DNA from: Tetranychus cinnabarinus
Taxonomy: Eukaryota > Arthropoda > Arachnida > Trombidiformes > Tetranychidae
Direction: 5' to 3'
Assembly (NCBI GenBank): GCA_022266195.1
Contig: WHVY01000002.1
Location: 14,027,001-14,091,000, forward strand
DNA: 64,000 nucleotides
The notes below the pieces were generated by a model. It was given only the letters and a program-made list of their open reading frames with translations. It made no database searches and had not been told where the DNA came from. Positions 24,628-37,195 of the stretch are shown here, piece after piece. Position 1 is the first letter of the stretch; each line of letters opens with the position of its first letter. The position numbers were made by a program, and so were the translations under genes.

Positions 24628-27600
24628 ATGCAAAGCAATCTATCATTAGAGAGTAAAGTCAGTTGCATTAGATGCACACTTTCATGATCAACTCAATTAT
24701 CTGAATAAAGTTCCTTCTGATAAGACTATCGATTTACATGAATTTGGGAATCTTTTGCTTTCCATTAACAGGTAATCAACATTTCAAGATCATTACAAAC
24801 TGTACAAAGTTAGAGTAAAGTTGATTCTGTTTTCCCTTCTTTCTGTTGTTCTGTAGTTTATTTCACATCATTTCACATGCAGTTGATACAAGTTTGTTTT
24901 TTGACTTTAAAGTTAATCCTAAAAGATAAATCACAAATAATTTCATCGATTCGCTAGATTCACCAATGACATGGATAAAGAAGGAGAGGAAAAAGGTTGA
25001 ATAAAATGACACTTTCTTATTGCATTTTGTATCCATTGTTTACCATCTTATCGTGACTGACAGAGTTTGACTTTATCCATTGGATTAAATGAAACAAATG
25101 AAACTTTGCTGATCATAAACATGAAAATCTCAGCAGAATTTGGAGCAAAAACGATTTTCTGGAAAATTTTGTCTCAACATTGAGTAAAATAATCCAAAAA
25201 AATGCTTACTTTTGCACCTTGTTTCTTCACCAAAACGGAAACTTTTGTCCATTTCCTGTTCAGTTGACAAGGAAACTGCAAGAGTAAATCATGAAGTAGA
25301 GATTCTTGAAAAAAACTCTTGAGAATTCATTGAATAGTGATGAGTTTGTCGAAATTTTCTTTCATCTTTTCCATCTTGCAATTCAGTTTTGTATTCTCAT
25401 TTTTTCCTCATTGACCATCATGATGAATTGAACTTTCACAATGGCCTGTGCACTGTCAATTTAATGATAAATTCAATTCATTGGAATATGAAGGAGGAAA
25501 TTTTGCTTCCATGTTGCATTCAAGAAGAGCAGCAGAATGAAAGAGAAAAAGTTTTTATTGCAAATTTGAAAAAATGAAAAATCTATTTTTTCTCCTTCCA
25601 GTTGATTTTTATTAGATTTGGTCAAGATTGATGAATCTTTACCCAATTCAATTTCAATCAGTTTGTTGAACTGAAAAGTTTAGATAACAAAAAATCGCGA
25701 CTTTGCAACAATCCATTTGTTTTGAGCTACAAAAGTCGTTTTTAATGTTAATTTCAATTTGATTTGCAAATGTAAAACTCTTTTCGCCATTTGAATATTT
25801 CGACACAATCCTTTGAATCTCATTTTCATAAAATCTGTTTCACTCGAAAATAAATTCACGAAATAAAAATCAAATTAGCAAAGTTAGGTCTCACTGAATA
25901 CGATAAAAGTGATCCAAGTCGAGTTAAGTTTTCTTATGCAAATGTCTGCCTTTGGGAGAGACTCAACGAAAAGATGGTGAATCACATTAGCATTTGAGAA
26001 AATGACTGAATTAGAAAAGGCCAAGAGCGAAAGAAATAGTTATTCAGCTTCAGAAATTGGATGAGCTCATATTGAATCGAAGTCCGAAGCCAGAGTTGGA
26101 AGGAAAAACTTTTCTTAAACTTTTCTAACATTACAACCAATTGATCTGTAAAAATCGTGTCTTTTTCTCGAAGTAATTAGACTTGAACTAGAAATTTAAA
26201 TGCAAAAGCAAGACCTTTTCGGCTTTTAGTTTTTTTACTCAAACGTCCAGAAGCTGATGATGCTGATGATTGGCAGAAAATGTAAAATCATGTTAAAACA
26301 TGAAAGTAATCAAAGTGAATAAAAGTTGTTCTAGAGACGTTTTCCTTTAAAAAAAAGCCATTATTTATCGACGGTTTTTATTATTCGCCTGGAAATGAGC
26401 AATAAAATGATTTTTCTTCTTACCTTTAATGACTCTAAATTTCAATTACATAGCTAATCTTTTACCTTTTAATGCTCTTACCATGTTGATCCAGTTTTGG
26501 CCTCTCCCTTTCATCTCATTCTCATCACTTCTTGATTCCATTATTGACGGATTTACTTCAATTAGTGTACCTTACAAGCAAGTTAGAATGATGATGAACA
26601 AGAAGATGAAGAAGAAGAAACGTTAACGACGTAACATTCATCAAAGTTACATGTTAAACCTGAGAGGGCGATGAAAGTCGGTTATGGTCATCAGTTGAAA
26701 TAAAAAAATCACTATCGGCCTCATGATCATCACAACAACCCAAAACAACTGCTAATTCAACTTTACTTATCTTCTTCTCTCTTCTCTCAACTTGATCGTA
26801 ATTAACAAAGATATATACTTGTTTTTACCTTTACCTTTATATATTTAGTTTTATTTCATTTTCAAGTTTGCTCTCCATCATCATCATCACCATGAACACA
26901 CAACAAAAACTTGATAAAAGGCAAACATGAAAGGTTCCCTTTACAGGTAAAATGCACAGCCTTGTAATGGCTTATTGCGGTAACCGCCTGACCAGTTACA
27001 TGATTTACGATCAACCATAACACCAAAAAAGAGCCAAAAGATAACCTTCAAGCTTAACAAGGTCAGCAAATATTGTTGTTCAAGTTGCAGGAGAAGAAGT
27101 TCATTTTTTATTGTTAACTTTTTCATTACAGTTTCTCGATAATCCATTCTTTCATTTGCTCATCCAAGCTAAGCTTACAACTGATCACATTTCAATAAAA
27201 TATTTCATCTGCAAAAAGATTTTCAAGTTTCTTCTTTTTCCAAACTTTGCAAATTTTCTTTTCTCTTTTTTTATTCAACCTTTTTTTCATGTTAAACTGC
27301 AGTTACAGAGAAACAGTTAATGAGCTCGTTTAATGACAACCTGTTGTACTTGTTGAATCAATTGTTTAACTGAAAGGTAGGAAAAGCAGGGGCACAAGAA
27401 GTGGCAACTTTTCAGGTTTTAATTTTCATGATGGAATACTTGATCACTGGAAGGAGAAGAAAAAAAAAGTTAGGAAGTGAGGAAAAGCAGCTGAAAATTT
27501 TCATGGTTACAAGTTTGCAGCTGCAAGTTTCAGTGAATTAAATTGGTGTTTCGACGGGAACCTCATTTAGCCTGGCATAGCACTTTAAATTGAGAAGTTT

Positions 27601-27840
27601 AACGTAAAGTTTATAAACTTTTTTCAACTTTATTTACATACATTGATACTCTTGTTGAGTTGAAAATGCTGGTTACTTGCAAATTGACTATTCACCCTTT
27701 AACGGTGACCAATTCAACTTGTCCAACCATTAATCTTGAAATGTCTAGTAGAGATGCCGCAGGTGAATTATCCTAAATAATCTTGAGATTCAAAATTTTA
27801 AAATACTTCAAACAAAGGCTGAGCGTGTTTTAATATGAAG
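24628..27840. other. Non-coding stretch, nothing recognised
   Basis: AT-rich sequence with TTTTACCTTTT-type words (26409, 26460, 26823) and no supported gene or element. Confidence 0.55.
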
Positions 27841-27844
27841 TCGC

Positions 27845-27960
27845 TGACTGTAGCTCAGATGGATCAGGTAATTTTGGAGCTGTTTGGTTGCACCTCTAGG
27901 TTGAGCTGTGCAATACTTGTGAGTCAATTGCGGACTCACTTACAGTGGCTTCAGCCTAGA
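27845..27960 (+). mobile_element. Possible tRNA-derived SINE
   Basis: TAGCTCAGATGG at 27851-27862 fits the internal RNA polymerase III A box (TRGYNNARNGG type). A degenerate B-box-like GGTTGAGCTG lies at 27899-27908. The spacing of about 48 bp between box starts is close to that in tRNA genes. The sequence does not fold as a full tRNA cloverleaf that I can see, so a tRNA-related SINE head is more likely than a tRNA gene. The local GC content is higher than in the flanks. No target duplication or A-rich tail was identified. Confidence 0.4.
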
Positions 27961-29508
27961 CTCTAAAGTGATTTGATTTTTCACAAAGGTTTATATTAAT
28001 CACAATTTATTGTCCTGATCTATGAATGCTATTGATTTTTTCCCGTTTCAGAAAATTCTTTTTCCCCAAAAATCTGTACAGAATCTGTATCAATTCAATT
28101 TCTTTCAGAAAACGGTATAACATGAGAGAAGTGAAAGAGAAAATTTGATATTTTTGTAGTAGTTTCGATTAAAAAGTTATATCGAACCTCATCTCTATCC
28201 CTTTACCATTTCAAAATTTTCCAATTTATATTCGAAATTGATTGAGCGCTTCTTTTTCCGCTTCAAATAAAATTCTTTCCCATGTATCAATAATGTAAAC
28301 TCTTTTCTTCGCCTATTAGTCTCGGTTAAGTCATCTCTGAGTTATGTCTGTTCTAATTATCATTGAGAAGTTATATTTGTCTCAAGTCACATTCGTTTGC
28401 TTGACAAACGCGATAAAATCTCATATCTTTACAATGGATATCGACTTTAAATAGCACTCACCAGTTGGAAAATAGCGCTGAAAATGGCTATTAAATGATA
28501 GCCAGAAGTCAAATAACCCAGTCACCTTGAACGACCTTAAATTTGAAAATAATTGTCTCAAATTGCGGAAGCGCAAAGACCGAAATGAAATCTGTAGCAT
28601 CAAAAGTTGTCAAGTTATCTCAGCAAACAAACACCAAAAGATGACCAGAAACTTTACCCAATTTCATTGTAATATGTACGATTATAAAAGTGTTTAGATT
28701 TGTGAATGTGAAGCAAAATCAATAATTGAATGTTTTCTGGTTGATGGGTTACTAGACAAGGTAATTGAATGGATAGGAAATTAAATTTTGAGCAATGAAA
28801 ACAAATGTTTGATCATGATTCGGGTTTGGCAGTAAAAGCATGATAGATGAAAAATGTGACTAGAATGTTAATTAAAATGGGAAAATTGAAAAATGTGCAG
28901 AAAAATGGAAAAATTGAAAGTGAAATGAAAAGATGAAGAGGTGGAATATGATTTGAGTAAATAAAGATTGAAATGATTATCACTTGACGATTATTGTTGG
29001 GAAGTAAAAATGTGACGAGTTGAAAGAAGAGTGAAAATGGTAAATAAAAGTTGATAAGAAATTGAATGGCATTTGAAATGAAAAGAGATAAACTCTTGCA
29101 ATTGAAAAGTGTACTTATCTTGGCAACACAAGTTGTTTGCCTTTCCATTTAAAAACATCCCTATCAAACTGCAATCGATTTGTATAATCATTTTCATTGC
29201 TCATCATCATTACTTTCAACTTTCCTTTTTGCCAATTGTGTTTGACAGAAGAAGCCCAAAAATTGATAAGAGTTGAGCCAGGAAAAAAGATGAGACAAGA
29301 GTCGATGTAAAGGTCGACCAAGAGGAACGGGCTAAGAGCATCATGAGCAGCAAACCATTGTAACTAGACTCTAGTTTTTATCGAGTTTACCCAATCTCTT
29401 GTTTCCTTGAACCCGCCTTGTAACTGTTACTTGCTTTATGAATGATAGCCAGAGATTTATGAAAAAAAACAAAATGTTCTGGCGAAGGAGATGAAGAGGC
29501 AAAAATGA

Positions 29509-29634
29509 ATGGAAATGTTCATCAAGAGTTGTTATCCTATTGCTATCAACAATTGCCCACAGGGAGTTTGTTTCAAGTTTGAACAAGGAGAATGTGAAAG
29601 AGGAAAAAAAGGAAGAACAAGAAGATTAGAATGA
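29509..29634 (+). CDS. Small frame with a CCCH-like cysteine spacing
   Basis: A 41-codon frame begins at ATG 29509 and ends at TGA 29632-29634. Its middle reads NNCPQGVCFKFEQGECERG. The VCxx[FY]xxGxCxRG part resembles the first half of muscleblind-type CCCH fingers, where Cys-x7-Cys is followed by a further Cys and His. Here those later ligands are absent and the frame continues as a basic tail. No GT donor lies at a place that would allow the missing half to be spliced on in frame. It is probably a chance resemblance, or at most a broken finger. Confidence 0.12.
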   Translation: MEMFIKSCYPIAINNCPQGVCFKFEQGECERGKKGRTRRLE

Positions 29635-29726
29635 ATTGGTGGATAAGAAGAGGGGAAATTTTATGTGAAGTGTAATGTTAGATTAATGGAAGCGGAAAAA
29701 TAGTTGCCAGGAAACAAGGAGAAGAG

Positions 29727-29745
29727 GATGATGATGATGATGATG
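29727..29745. repeat. (GAT)n microsatellite
   Basis: Six consecutive GAT triplets. Confidence 0.9.
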
Positions 29746-29972
29746 TAAAAGATGAATAAGGAGGGAAAAGAGTAACGATTGATGCAAATAGACAGTCTGT
29801 TGTTAAGGGGCTTTGTCAACTTGAAAAGATGAGGAGACAGAGAAAAGAGGAGAGAAAAAGTTCTCCACAGTAAACTTTATAATCAAAGCTGGGAGTTTTT
29901 CACTTTTATTTATTCTCCTTATACGATTATACTGTTATTTTCTTCATCTCTCTCTCTCTTCCTCTTAATCAG

Positions 29973-30270
29973 TTCATTGACTGATTTATGGTGGAAAAGC
30001 CAAACTCTGATTACTTTAATTTTCATTATAACACTTATCGCTAATGAAACTCCCATAGAGTGTGTCGCAAATATTGGCAAAACAGTCGAGTTGGCCATTT
30101 CTTTTGCTCGAAGTTTCAACTCTTTATATCAACTTATGTTAATTTTGTCAAAATTGTCTTTCAAAAAAAGTCTTCAATTGGCAGTTTATCAAAAGATGAT
30201 TGATTTTGATGAATCAATTTTTCTGTTGCAAAATATTTTAGTCACAATTTATTCAACAATTAATATTTAG
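29973..30270 (+). CDS. Candidate terminal exon of a membrane protein
   Basis: A very strong acceptor-like stretch (CATCTCTCTCTCTCTTCCTC, then TTAATCAG ending at 29972) leads into a 98-codon frame ending in TAG at 30268-30270. The peptide opens with a hydrophobic run (LITLIFIITLIA, about residues 10-21), has a central amphipathic part (ELAISFARSFNSLYQLMLIL) and ends with another hydrophobic stretch (FLLQNILVTIYSTINI). Two to three membrane segments are plausible. A C-terminal exon of a multi-pass receptor would look like this, but no diagnostic motif is present. No upstream exon was found, and the frame length is still within chance expectation. Confidence 0.25.
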
Positions 30271-32300
30271 TAATGTTTTTTTTCATTTTTTGAAACATCT
30301 TTAAGAGACACTTTGAATAACATTTGATCATTTATAAACCAATGATCGATATGCTTTTCAAATTGAATCATTCGTGTTGAGGCAACCAAGGCTAAAACTG
30401 AATTCAATTTGTTCAGTTGATCAGAGTAATGAACTGTTGGTCAATGACAAGATTCAAGGACTATTCATGACTATCGACTAATGACAATATTTGCTAGAAC
30501 ATTATATTACATTGAACTTTTACACAATTGACTGTAACCAGGCTTACATCAAAGACTTTTTGATGCAACACGGTCGACTCTTCTGGGTTCATCTTTAACC
30601 GAACCTTGGCTTTAGTCAAACCTGATCTTGGTCACTGGAAATGAATGGTAAAGCTTTTTAACTCGATTTTGTCGAGTTTATCGATTAGTTAATTTTAATG
30701 TTCATTAATTTATTTTCAATTTTCATCATTGATTCTCTTGTGTATGCCAAATGCAAGAAAAAAATACAGATTATCTTTTCCATTTTCCTGGATTAATCAC
30801 ACTTTATTTACAAATGAATCTTTTTGCAACTGAACAAGCAGTTGAACTTTTCATTTAGTTTACAATTTTTTAGCTGATAAACTTTAAAATAAACAGCAGC
30901 TCATTCAACTGATTCAATTGAAACCTCTCTTTTTTCACCGTCAATTGCAAGACTCTTGAACTGTTTGAATTAGATTCCCTAAATAACTGTGTTTTTATCA
31001 TGAATTTTGCCTTCTTTCCTAACTCAATTCGGTGAAGGGTAAAACTTAACCGATTTTGTAAATATTATTACTCTTTTCATACTCTTTCGCATTTGTAATA
31101 ATGTATGTAAATCTGGGTAAATATGGTGATATGAATAAAAGAAGAGAAATGTTTTTGTTTTCAATTTACTTTTCAAAGTGAATTTTGCTTTTTTTCGCCA
31201 TCCTTTTTCATGGAAAAGATTACTTTTCATGAGTTGAAAAAGTTTTCCATTGAAAATAATTGAACACAATTTTTCATCATCAAACAGTTTGAATAAATGA
31301 ATGGAACAAGAAAAAGTTTCAAATCAATTAACTGAAAGTCAATATTGTTGAATTAAATGAAGGTTAAGTTATTTTCAATTTTATGTTAAACTTTTTTTTC
31401 GCTTCTTTTTCCTTCGTTAACCTTGTATTGAGTCGGATTGCAAGAGATTGCTGAACATCATGAGTATTATCAATTCACTTTTGATCAGCTGAAGTGAAAA
31501 GAGAGAAAGAAGAAAAAATATTCAAGTTTGTGGAGAAAAAAAGAAAATTTCTGTTTGTTTATTCATAAGAAAACATGGAAAATGAACAGTTTTTCATGAA
31601 ATGTTGAATGATGCTGATGACGATGATGGCAACAATTTACTACTAATGAAGTAAAAATAGCATTTTAATCATCATCGTATGACAATCTTGATTATTCAAG
31701 CTTCAACTTTACCAGCCAACAATAATGATCAACATGGTAAAAGATTATTTCTGTTCATGTTGATGTTTGCGCGTTAATTAAGTGACGAAGTTTATTGTAT
31801 TCACATATGAATTGATCAATTCTCTCCTTGGGATGTCAAAAGGGAAGAGAAACATCATCATCTGTTTTGATGATGAGAAGCAAAAAAGTAAATAAAAAAA
31901 AGTCAAAAGATGAAAACAAACAATGAGGTGAAAAATGTTTTTCTTGGCGAGTTTTTGCTTCTTCCTTCTCACTCTTCTCATCATCTTCAAGCTGTTTGTT
32001 ACTTACATTAGAGGTGAGGTAAAATGTTAAAAAATTCAACATTTAACGTTGTTTGGTAATTGACAGAAGGAAAGTAAACTTCAATTAGTCCAGAAAATAA
32101 CGAGAAACTTCTGTATTAGGCTCTGTATGGGAAATGTTAAGAGTCAATGGGACGAATGTGTCATCTATGAAATGCAAAGTTCAATGGATTGAAATTAATA
32201 GATCAAAATTCTGTAGATCAATGAACGGTTGCTATTTCAAAGGATAAGCCTTCATTCGATTAGTAAGTGGAAAGTTCTGGTCGACTCATTATGCTGCAAA
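30271..32300. other. Non-coding stretch, nothing recognised
   Basis: AT-rich DNA with short Phe/Lys-rich frames on both strands. No repeats or RNA motifs were seen. Confidence 0.55.
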
Positions 32301-32310
32301 CAGGTTCCAC

Positions 32311-32380
32311 AGTCTTGCAGTGGCACGACGCTATCGTCCGAGGGGTTATGACTGAACGACTCTAAGTCAGGATACCGTCA
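32311..32380 (+). pseudogene. Fragment of the 28S rRNA 3' region
   Basis: GGCACGACGCTATCGTCCG (32322-32340) and TTATGACTGAACG (32346-32358), then CTCTAAGTCAGGATACC, match the strongly conserved block near the 3' end of eukaryotic large-subunit rRNA. The usual form there is a GCACGACGCTA word, then TTATGACTGAACGCC and TCTAAGTCAG. One canonical base is changed (CGACTC for CGCCTC). The recognisable match spans only about 70-90 bp and both flanks are ordinary AT-rich DNA. This is therefore a detached copy, not an rDNA unit. A short hairpin, TACCGT-loop-ACGGTA, lies at its 3' edge (32373-32390). It could be an rRNA retro-insertion or the rRNA-derived head of a SINE. Confidence 0.85.
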
Positions 32381-33162
32381 TTGTACGGTAAAGATACTGT
32401 TAAGTACTCAGTGTGGCCATAGGTAAAACTACATATGTACACTGAATGTTGGTGTAACCAATATTTACCATACCCTTTAATGGAGAGAAAGCATTCAAGT
32501 CTGGGTTGATAATAACATAAAACTGGCTATTCCGATCATAAATCCAAAGCAAATTTATTTTGGACGGCTGAGTATTGGATGATCCGTAGACGACGAAAAT
32601 TGATAAAAGTTGACAGAAAATGGAGAATCAAAAATTGAAAATTCTCATTGGCCAAGTTTCTAAGCTTTATCTGATAAAACCATGAAATCAACGCAAATTG
32701 GTTGCTTAATTTGTCTCGTTCCATATGCAGCAACCTAGTTGATCGATTGATGAATCTCGAATTGCGACTTTTGAACTGTGAAAAATTGTGAATCCTAAGA
32801 GAAAATTAACATCGAGAAATCAAAATTTTTCAATCTCCCACAGACGAGCCATGTTAAACTCTCAAAAAATGTTTTCACTGACTTTTTTAAAAATCGATTT
32901 GCACGCTATCTGTGTGTCCCCAAACTACGATCGTAATACCAAATAAGAGACAAAAGACTGAATCTTCACTTTATAAAAAAAATCAAATTCTGACATGTTA
33001 TTTCATTTTGAAAACGTTTCATATAATTACAGCCCGTTAACTTGAATGATTTAAAGTTTAGTTCGTTGAATCAATGCTCAAAAACAGCTTTAGATTCCCT
33101 GATGACTCGAGTTGATTTCATTTTGAAATCCTTCGTTTCTCTCTTTTGCAGCAAACTTGGTT

Positions 33163-33190
33163 ATTTTGCATTATTGTTGTGACAAAAAAG
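33163..33190 (-). repeat. Dispersed motif, copy 3
   Basis: On plus this reads ATTTTGCATTATTGTTGTGA, then CAAAAAAG. It is the reverse complement of the TTGTCAC...AATAATGCAAAAT consensus, with CAA in place of one AAT triplet. Confidence 0.6.
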
Positions 33191-33528
33191 TTGATTAGCA
33201 AGATGATTAGTCGACTTTATCTTGATAATTTTTTGCTCTTTACTTTCAGTGATGATGATGGGTTCATTTAATATGGACTTATTTGCAATGGAAACTGCAA
33301 GCTAGAGATTTAGCTAATCATTAGCCTTGCTTCAGAGACGAAAGAGTAAGGATTCATTGACAGCACTTATTGAACTAGTTTCAGTGATTCACTTGAAAAT
33401 GTGGTAAAGTTTAACCAGTAATTGTATTTTTTTCCTGGTAATACAAGAGGAAAAAATGTGTAGTGTTGAAGTTTTCTTAATGCTTTTTTCTTTACTCGAG
33501 ATTCTAGAGTTTATCCAACAAAACATCT

Positions 33529-33547
33529 CATCATCATCATCATCATT
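33529..33547. repeat. (TCA)n microsatellite
   Basis: Six consecutive TCA triplets. Confidence 0.9.
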
Positions 33548-35649
33548 TTTTCTCTCTTTCTCTTTGCTCCTTTTCCTGCCAAAAAAAGCAAAGTCATCAT
33601 AAACTCTCATTAACTGAAAAATTGATCCACATAGCTAATTAGACCCAGGATTACATGAAATGTCACATGGTTGTCTCTGTCAACATTTTTCTTCTTCTTG
33701 TACAATTCAATCGAATATCCAATCAATCTAAATGTCATCATCCATTCTTGTAAACTCTTGAAGTCATGGTTGGCGAGTTGAACGCTCATGCTAAAGTGAA
33801 GAGTGAATCATCATAAAGAAAATGTTTGCTTCAAAAAGTACGAACAGTTCAGCAAGAATAATTGAAGTTAGAACAAAAAAAAATTTCAAAGTTTTCAGAT
33901 AAATTCAAACAGCTAAGAGTCTATCAAATCTTCAAAATCGAACCAAAAACTGAAGTTTCAACTCTAACTATTACCATCACTCGAAGCATCCGTTTGCAAG
34001 ATTGACCGCTGTCTATTGGCAGTAGATGAGTTCGGGTAAAGCCCAATGAACGATGAAGAGTAAATGATCGAACTGGCCAAGACTGTTGAATCGAGCGTAC
34101 ATTGACTCTTATAAAACTTGAAGCTGGAATGTGAAGAGAAAATGAAAGCAAACAATTTTCATTTCATCCTTAAAAGCAACTTGTAAGTTATGGTTAAACC
34201 TCAATTATCGGCTCATAATGATTATCAAACTATTACCTATCAAAAAGTAAAACTTTTAATTCCATGTTATGAGAAACTTGCCAATTATTATCCCTCATCA
34301 ACCATGATTACAATTCACGAAATGAAGAAGAAGTGAGAAAAAAACTCAGTCATCAGTGAGTAAAGACAAACCGTTTTGATTAGTGATTAGGAAAAGTGAA
34401 AATGTCATGTCCAACATTTTTTTCAAAAGCAAACCTTTTTTTCCCTTCTCTGTACTTGCAATATTACATGAGCAGGTTTCATGTTGCTCTGCCATTTTCA
34501 ACCCCATTCGGCTTTCATTCATGGTTCCATAATTTATCGAACCGAGTAATAAATGGATAACTGAGAATAGAAGAAAAAAAAAGAAAAGCTTATAATTGCT
34601 TTCACTTTTGCGTTTCAAGGGCAAGAGCTCAATGGTTTCTTTCTCACCCTTCAGATTCGCCTGGATAACAACACAATATTGTTGAACATGATTATCATCA
34701 ATGATAAATGAATATCAGCACTGTAATCACTATTCAATGATGAAACCTAAATGTAATGATGATGATGATAATAATGAACACTCATTAGTATTAATTTGGT
34801 AAACTGGTGAAAAAAAATGTAAAATGAAAAAGAAAAAAGAAAAAGGAAAATGATTAAAAATTTTTTTCGCTTTACCTGAAAATTCAATTTGATTCAAAAC
34901 GGAAAACCCTTTTCCAGTCAATAGATGGCTCTGAACCACAATTTAAAGTGAAAACTGGTAAAACTCAAAAAATGAATTTTCGCGACCAATCGACTCAAGT
35001 TTAAGCTCGTTGAGTTGATTAATGTTGGGAACTTTGAATGCAAAATTATTCCCAGCCTTAAACAATTTGGCGCAATTTCCAAATAAATCTCAACCCTTTT
35101 CGAGATTTTTTTTGCTCTTTTTCCCGTTCATTTTGCATGTTTGGTAAAATTCATTTTTTTACTTCTTTTCCTTTCCATTTGTTTTGTTTGCTTTAAGACT
35201 CAATCAAGATGCATCATCAGTTGTAATTAAAGCATCTAATGATCTTGATATTCATGATCATTATGTTTATCGAAACTTTTTTTTCTCTCTCTCTCTTCAT
35301 TTTCATTTCAAGTTAAATATTATTTATTGGCAATAACGAGTTTAAACGCTTTGCTAACTTTTGATTCAGACTTCATTATCATGAGAAACCTTGGAAAATG
35401 TCTTTGAACATTTTATAACATTCATCAGAATCCATGGTAACAATTAACAAGTATATAATTTGTTCAACAAGATAACAAGGATGGAGAAGAAGAAGAAGCA
35501 GAAAAGATGAAGAAAAGTTGTCCGTCCATGAACCATGATGATAATGATGATGATTGAGCGGGAAATAAGTTATTAGAACCTTGATTATGAGGTGAGCTTT
35601 AGTGGAGAGAAAAAGTTGGGCTGGTCTTTTAACTCTTTTTTTTTCTTCT

Positions 35650-35668
35650 TCTCTCTCTCTCTCTCTCT
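35650..35668. repeat. (CT)n microsatellite
   Basis: An uninterrupted CT dinucleotide run. Confidence 0.9.
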
Positions 35669-36997
35669 TCATCCAATATCATCACAATCATCAAATTGGC
35701 CATTTAATAATTCAGATGTTATTCATTACCAAACTTCCAAGGGTAAGTTGTGCTTGTTTTTGGGTTTTGTTTTTTCTCTCTTTTCTCGTGTTTACCCTTA
35801 CGAGTACAAAATATATCTTTAACATGGCAAACAAGTAAAGACATTTTGCGCTGAAATGGTTTCACAAGAAATTCAGAGGTTCATCAATTCATTTAATCGA
35901 GTAAACACTAGCCAAGGTTATCAATTTGCGCCAGCACATTGATTAACTCTTACAGCGCCTAAACCCTTTTCAATTAATATCGTCTTTGGTGAAGAGCAAG
36001 AAGAAAGTTATTCACTTTATTCATTAGTTTGACTTGTAAGACTGATAAAGATTGATTTGGTCTTTGAGTGAAATTGGATAATGAACTTTTCCCTTCTTTT
36101 TCCGATTCGATTTGTCATTCTTGGTCAACAATTTATCAATTATTATTGATAACCTGCAATTGAATTTGCAATCTTGTCCTCATTGACAGATTGATTGAGA
36201 ATGTGACAGAAGAAGAAAAAAACTTGTCGTCAATTTTTCTTCTTCTTGTTGGACTTGAACTGCAGTGTTTTATGAGCTTGGACCTTTGGACGCAAGTTGG
36301 GCAAAAGTTTAATGAAATGAGATTAGTTGGAAACAAAACGAGACCACAAATTGAGACAGTGATTGTTTTTTTGGGCAGAAATGAATTTCTTTTCCTGTTT
36401 TTTTTCTTCTTCTTTTCCACTTTTAAGTTGCACCTTCAATCAAAAGGTCAACAAGGGTTAGTGCCAAGTTATTCCTGGTTAACAGTCTCATGAGGCTTAC
36501 TCATTAAATGGATTCATGGACTTGGTTCATTCAGTGGATGACGATTGATGAAAAGAGTGAACATAACAAATTGTTTCTTTTACTCAACATAATTTCATTC
36601 CATCATCATCATCATAACCTTCGTCAACTCTTTTCGTGTTAATATTCAATATTTTCCAGCTCTTCTTCCTCTTCCTCAACAAATATACCCTGTTGACCCA
36701 ATTTTTAGTGCTTTTTTCTCCCAACTTTAAAAGCTTTCAAAAAGTCTCTTTTTAACAACCATTGCTATTAATATCTTTTGTAATTTAATTTTGTTGAGCT
36801 TTAAACATGTTGACAAAGTAAATAGGGAAAAGGGTCAAAATCAAACAGAAAAGGCAAAAAGAAAATTCGGTTTTTTTGCAAATCACTCAAAAAGTACTTC
36901 ATTTTTTAAAAATTTTGCTATTTTTTCGACCAAACTTTCCAATCCACTCACAATGTTTGCTCGAATTTTGAAGTTAAAGAACTTTCAATCGAACTTT

Positions 36998-37195
36998 TCA
37001 CTGATCGAATTTCGGCTTTTTTGATGAAAATGAATGGAAATTGTTGGAGTTGGCTTTAGTCGACAAATGTTTTCCAATAAATTTCTGACCAATTAATTCT
37101 TTAATCGTCAAAGAGCTTGAAGAATCACTGATCAATGGTTGATTTGAATTCGTTTTCGTTCTTTGTTGATCTTGATTCAACTTATTGAAATTTTG
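36998..37195 (-). CDS. Candidate terminal exon, Gln/Asn/Ser-rich
   Basis: On the minus strand an acceptor-like CGTTTTAATTAG (ending at 37196) is followed in phase 0 by 65 codons and a TGA at 36998-37000. The peptide is hydrophilic: an N-terminal NQDQQRTKTNSNQPLISDSS stretch, a short KELIGQKFIGKH helix-like part and a Ser/Asn/Lys-rich tail ending KKPKFDQ. Such composition is typical of disordered regions of nuclear proteins, but no domain is visible. A second open stretch with a similar polar composition (SSEKIDSRTLEE) lies just upstream on the same strand near 37250-37330, in another frame and without a clear donor. It is about as long as chance allows. Confidence 0.22.
   Translation of the reverse strand, partial: QNFNKLNQDQQRTKTNSNQPLISDSSSSLTIKELIGQKFIGKHLSTKANSNNFHSFSSKKPKFDQ

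Larger units (their letters stand above)
32401..36990. other. Non-coding stretch, nothing recognised
   Basis: Contains a motif copy at 33163-33190, an (ATC)n run at 33529-33547 and a (CT)n run at 35650-35668. Frames near 35600 and 36200 are driven by these T/C-rich runs. No gene is supported. Confidence 0.55.

Noticed and set aside
28394..28410. CGTTTG-CTTGA-CAAACG hairpin as a terminator or small RNA
   Set aside because: Six-base stem only, with no associated transcript feature.
29973..30270. Assignment of the hydrophobic terminal frame to gustatory receptors
   Set aside because: The general shape fits but no diagnostic C-terminal motif is visible, so I kept it as an unknown membrane-type candidate.
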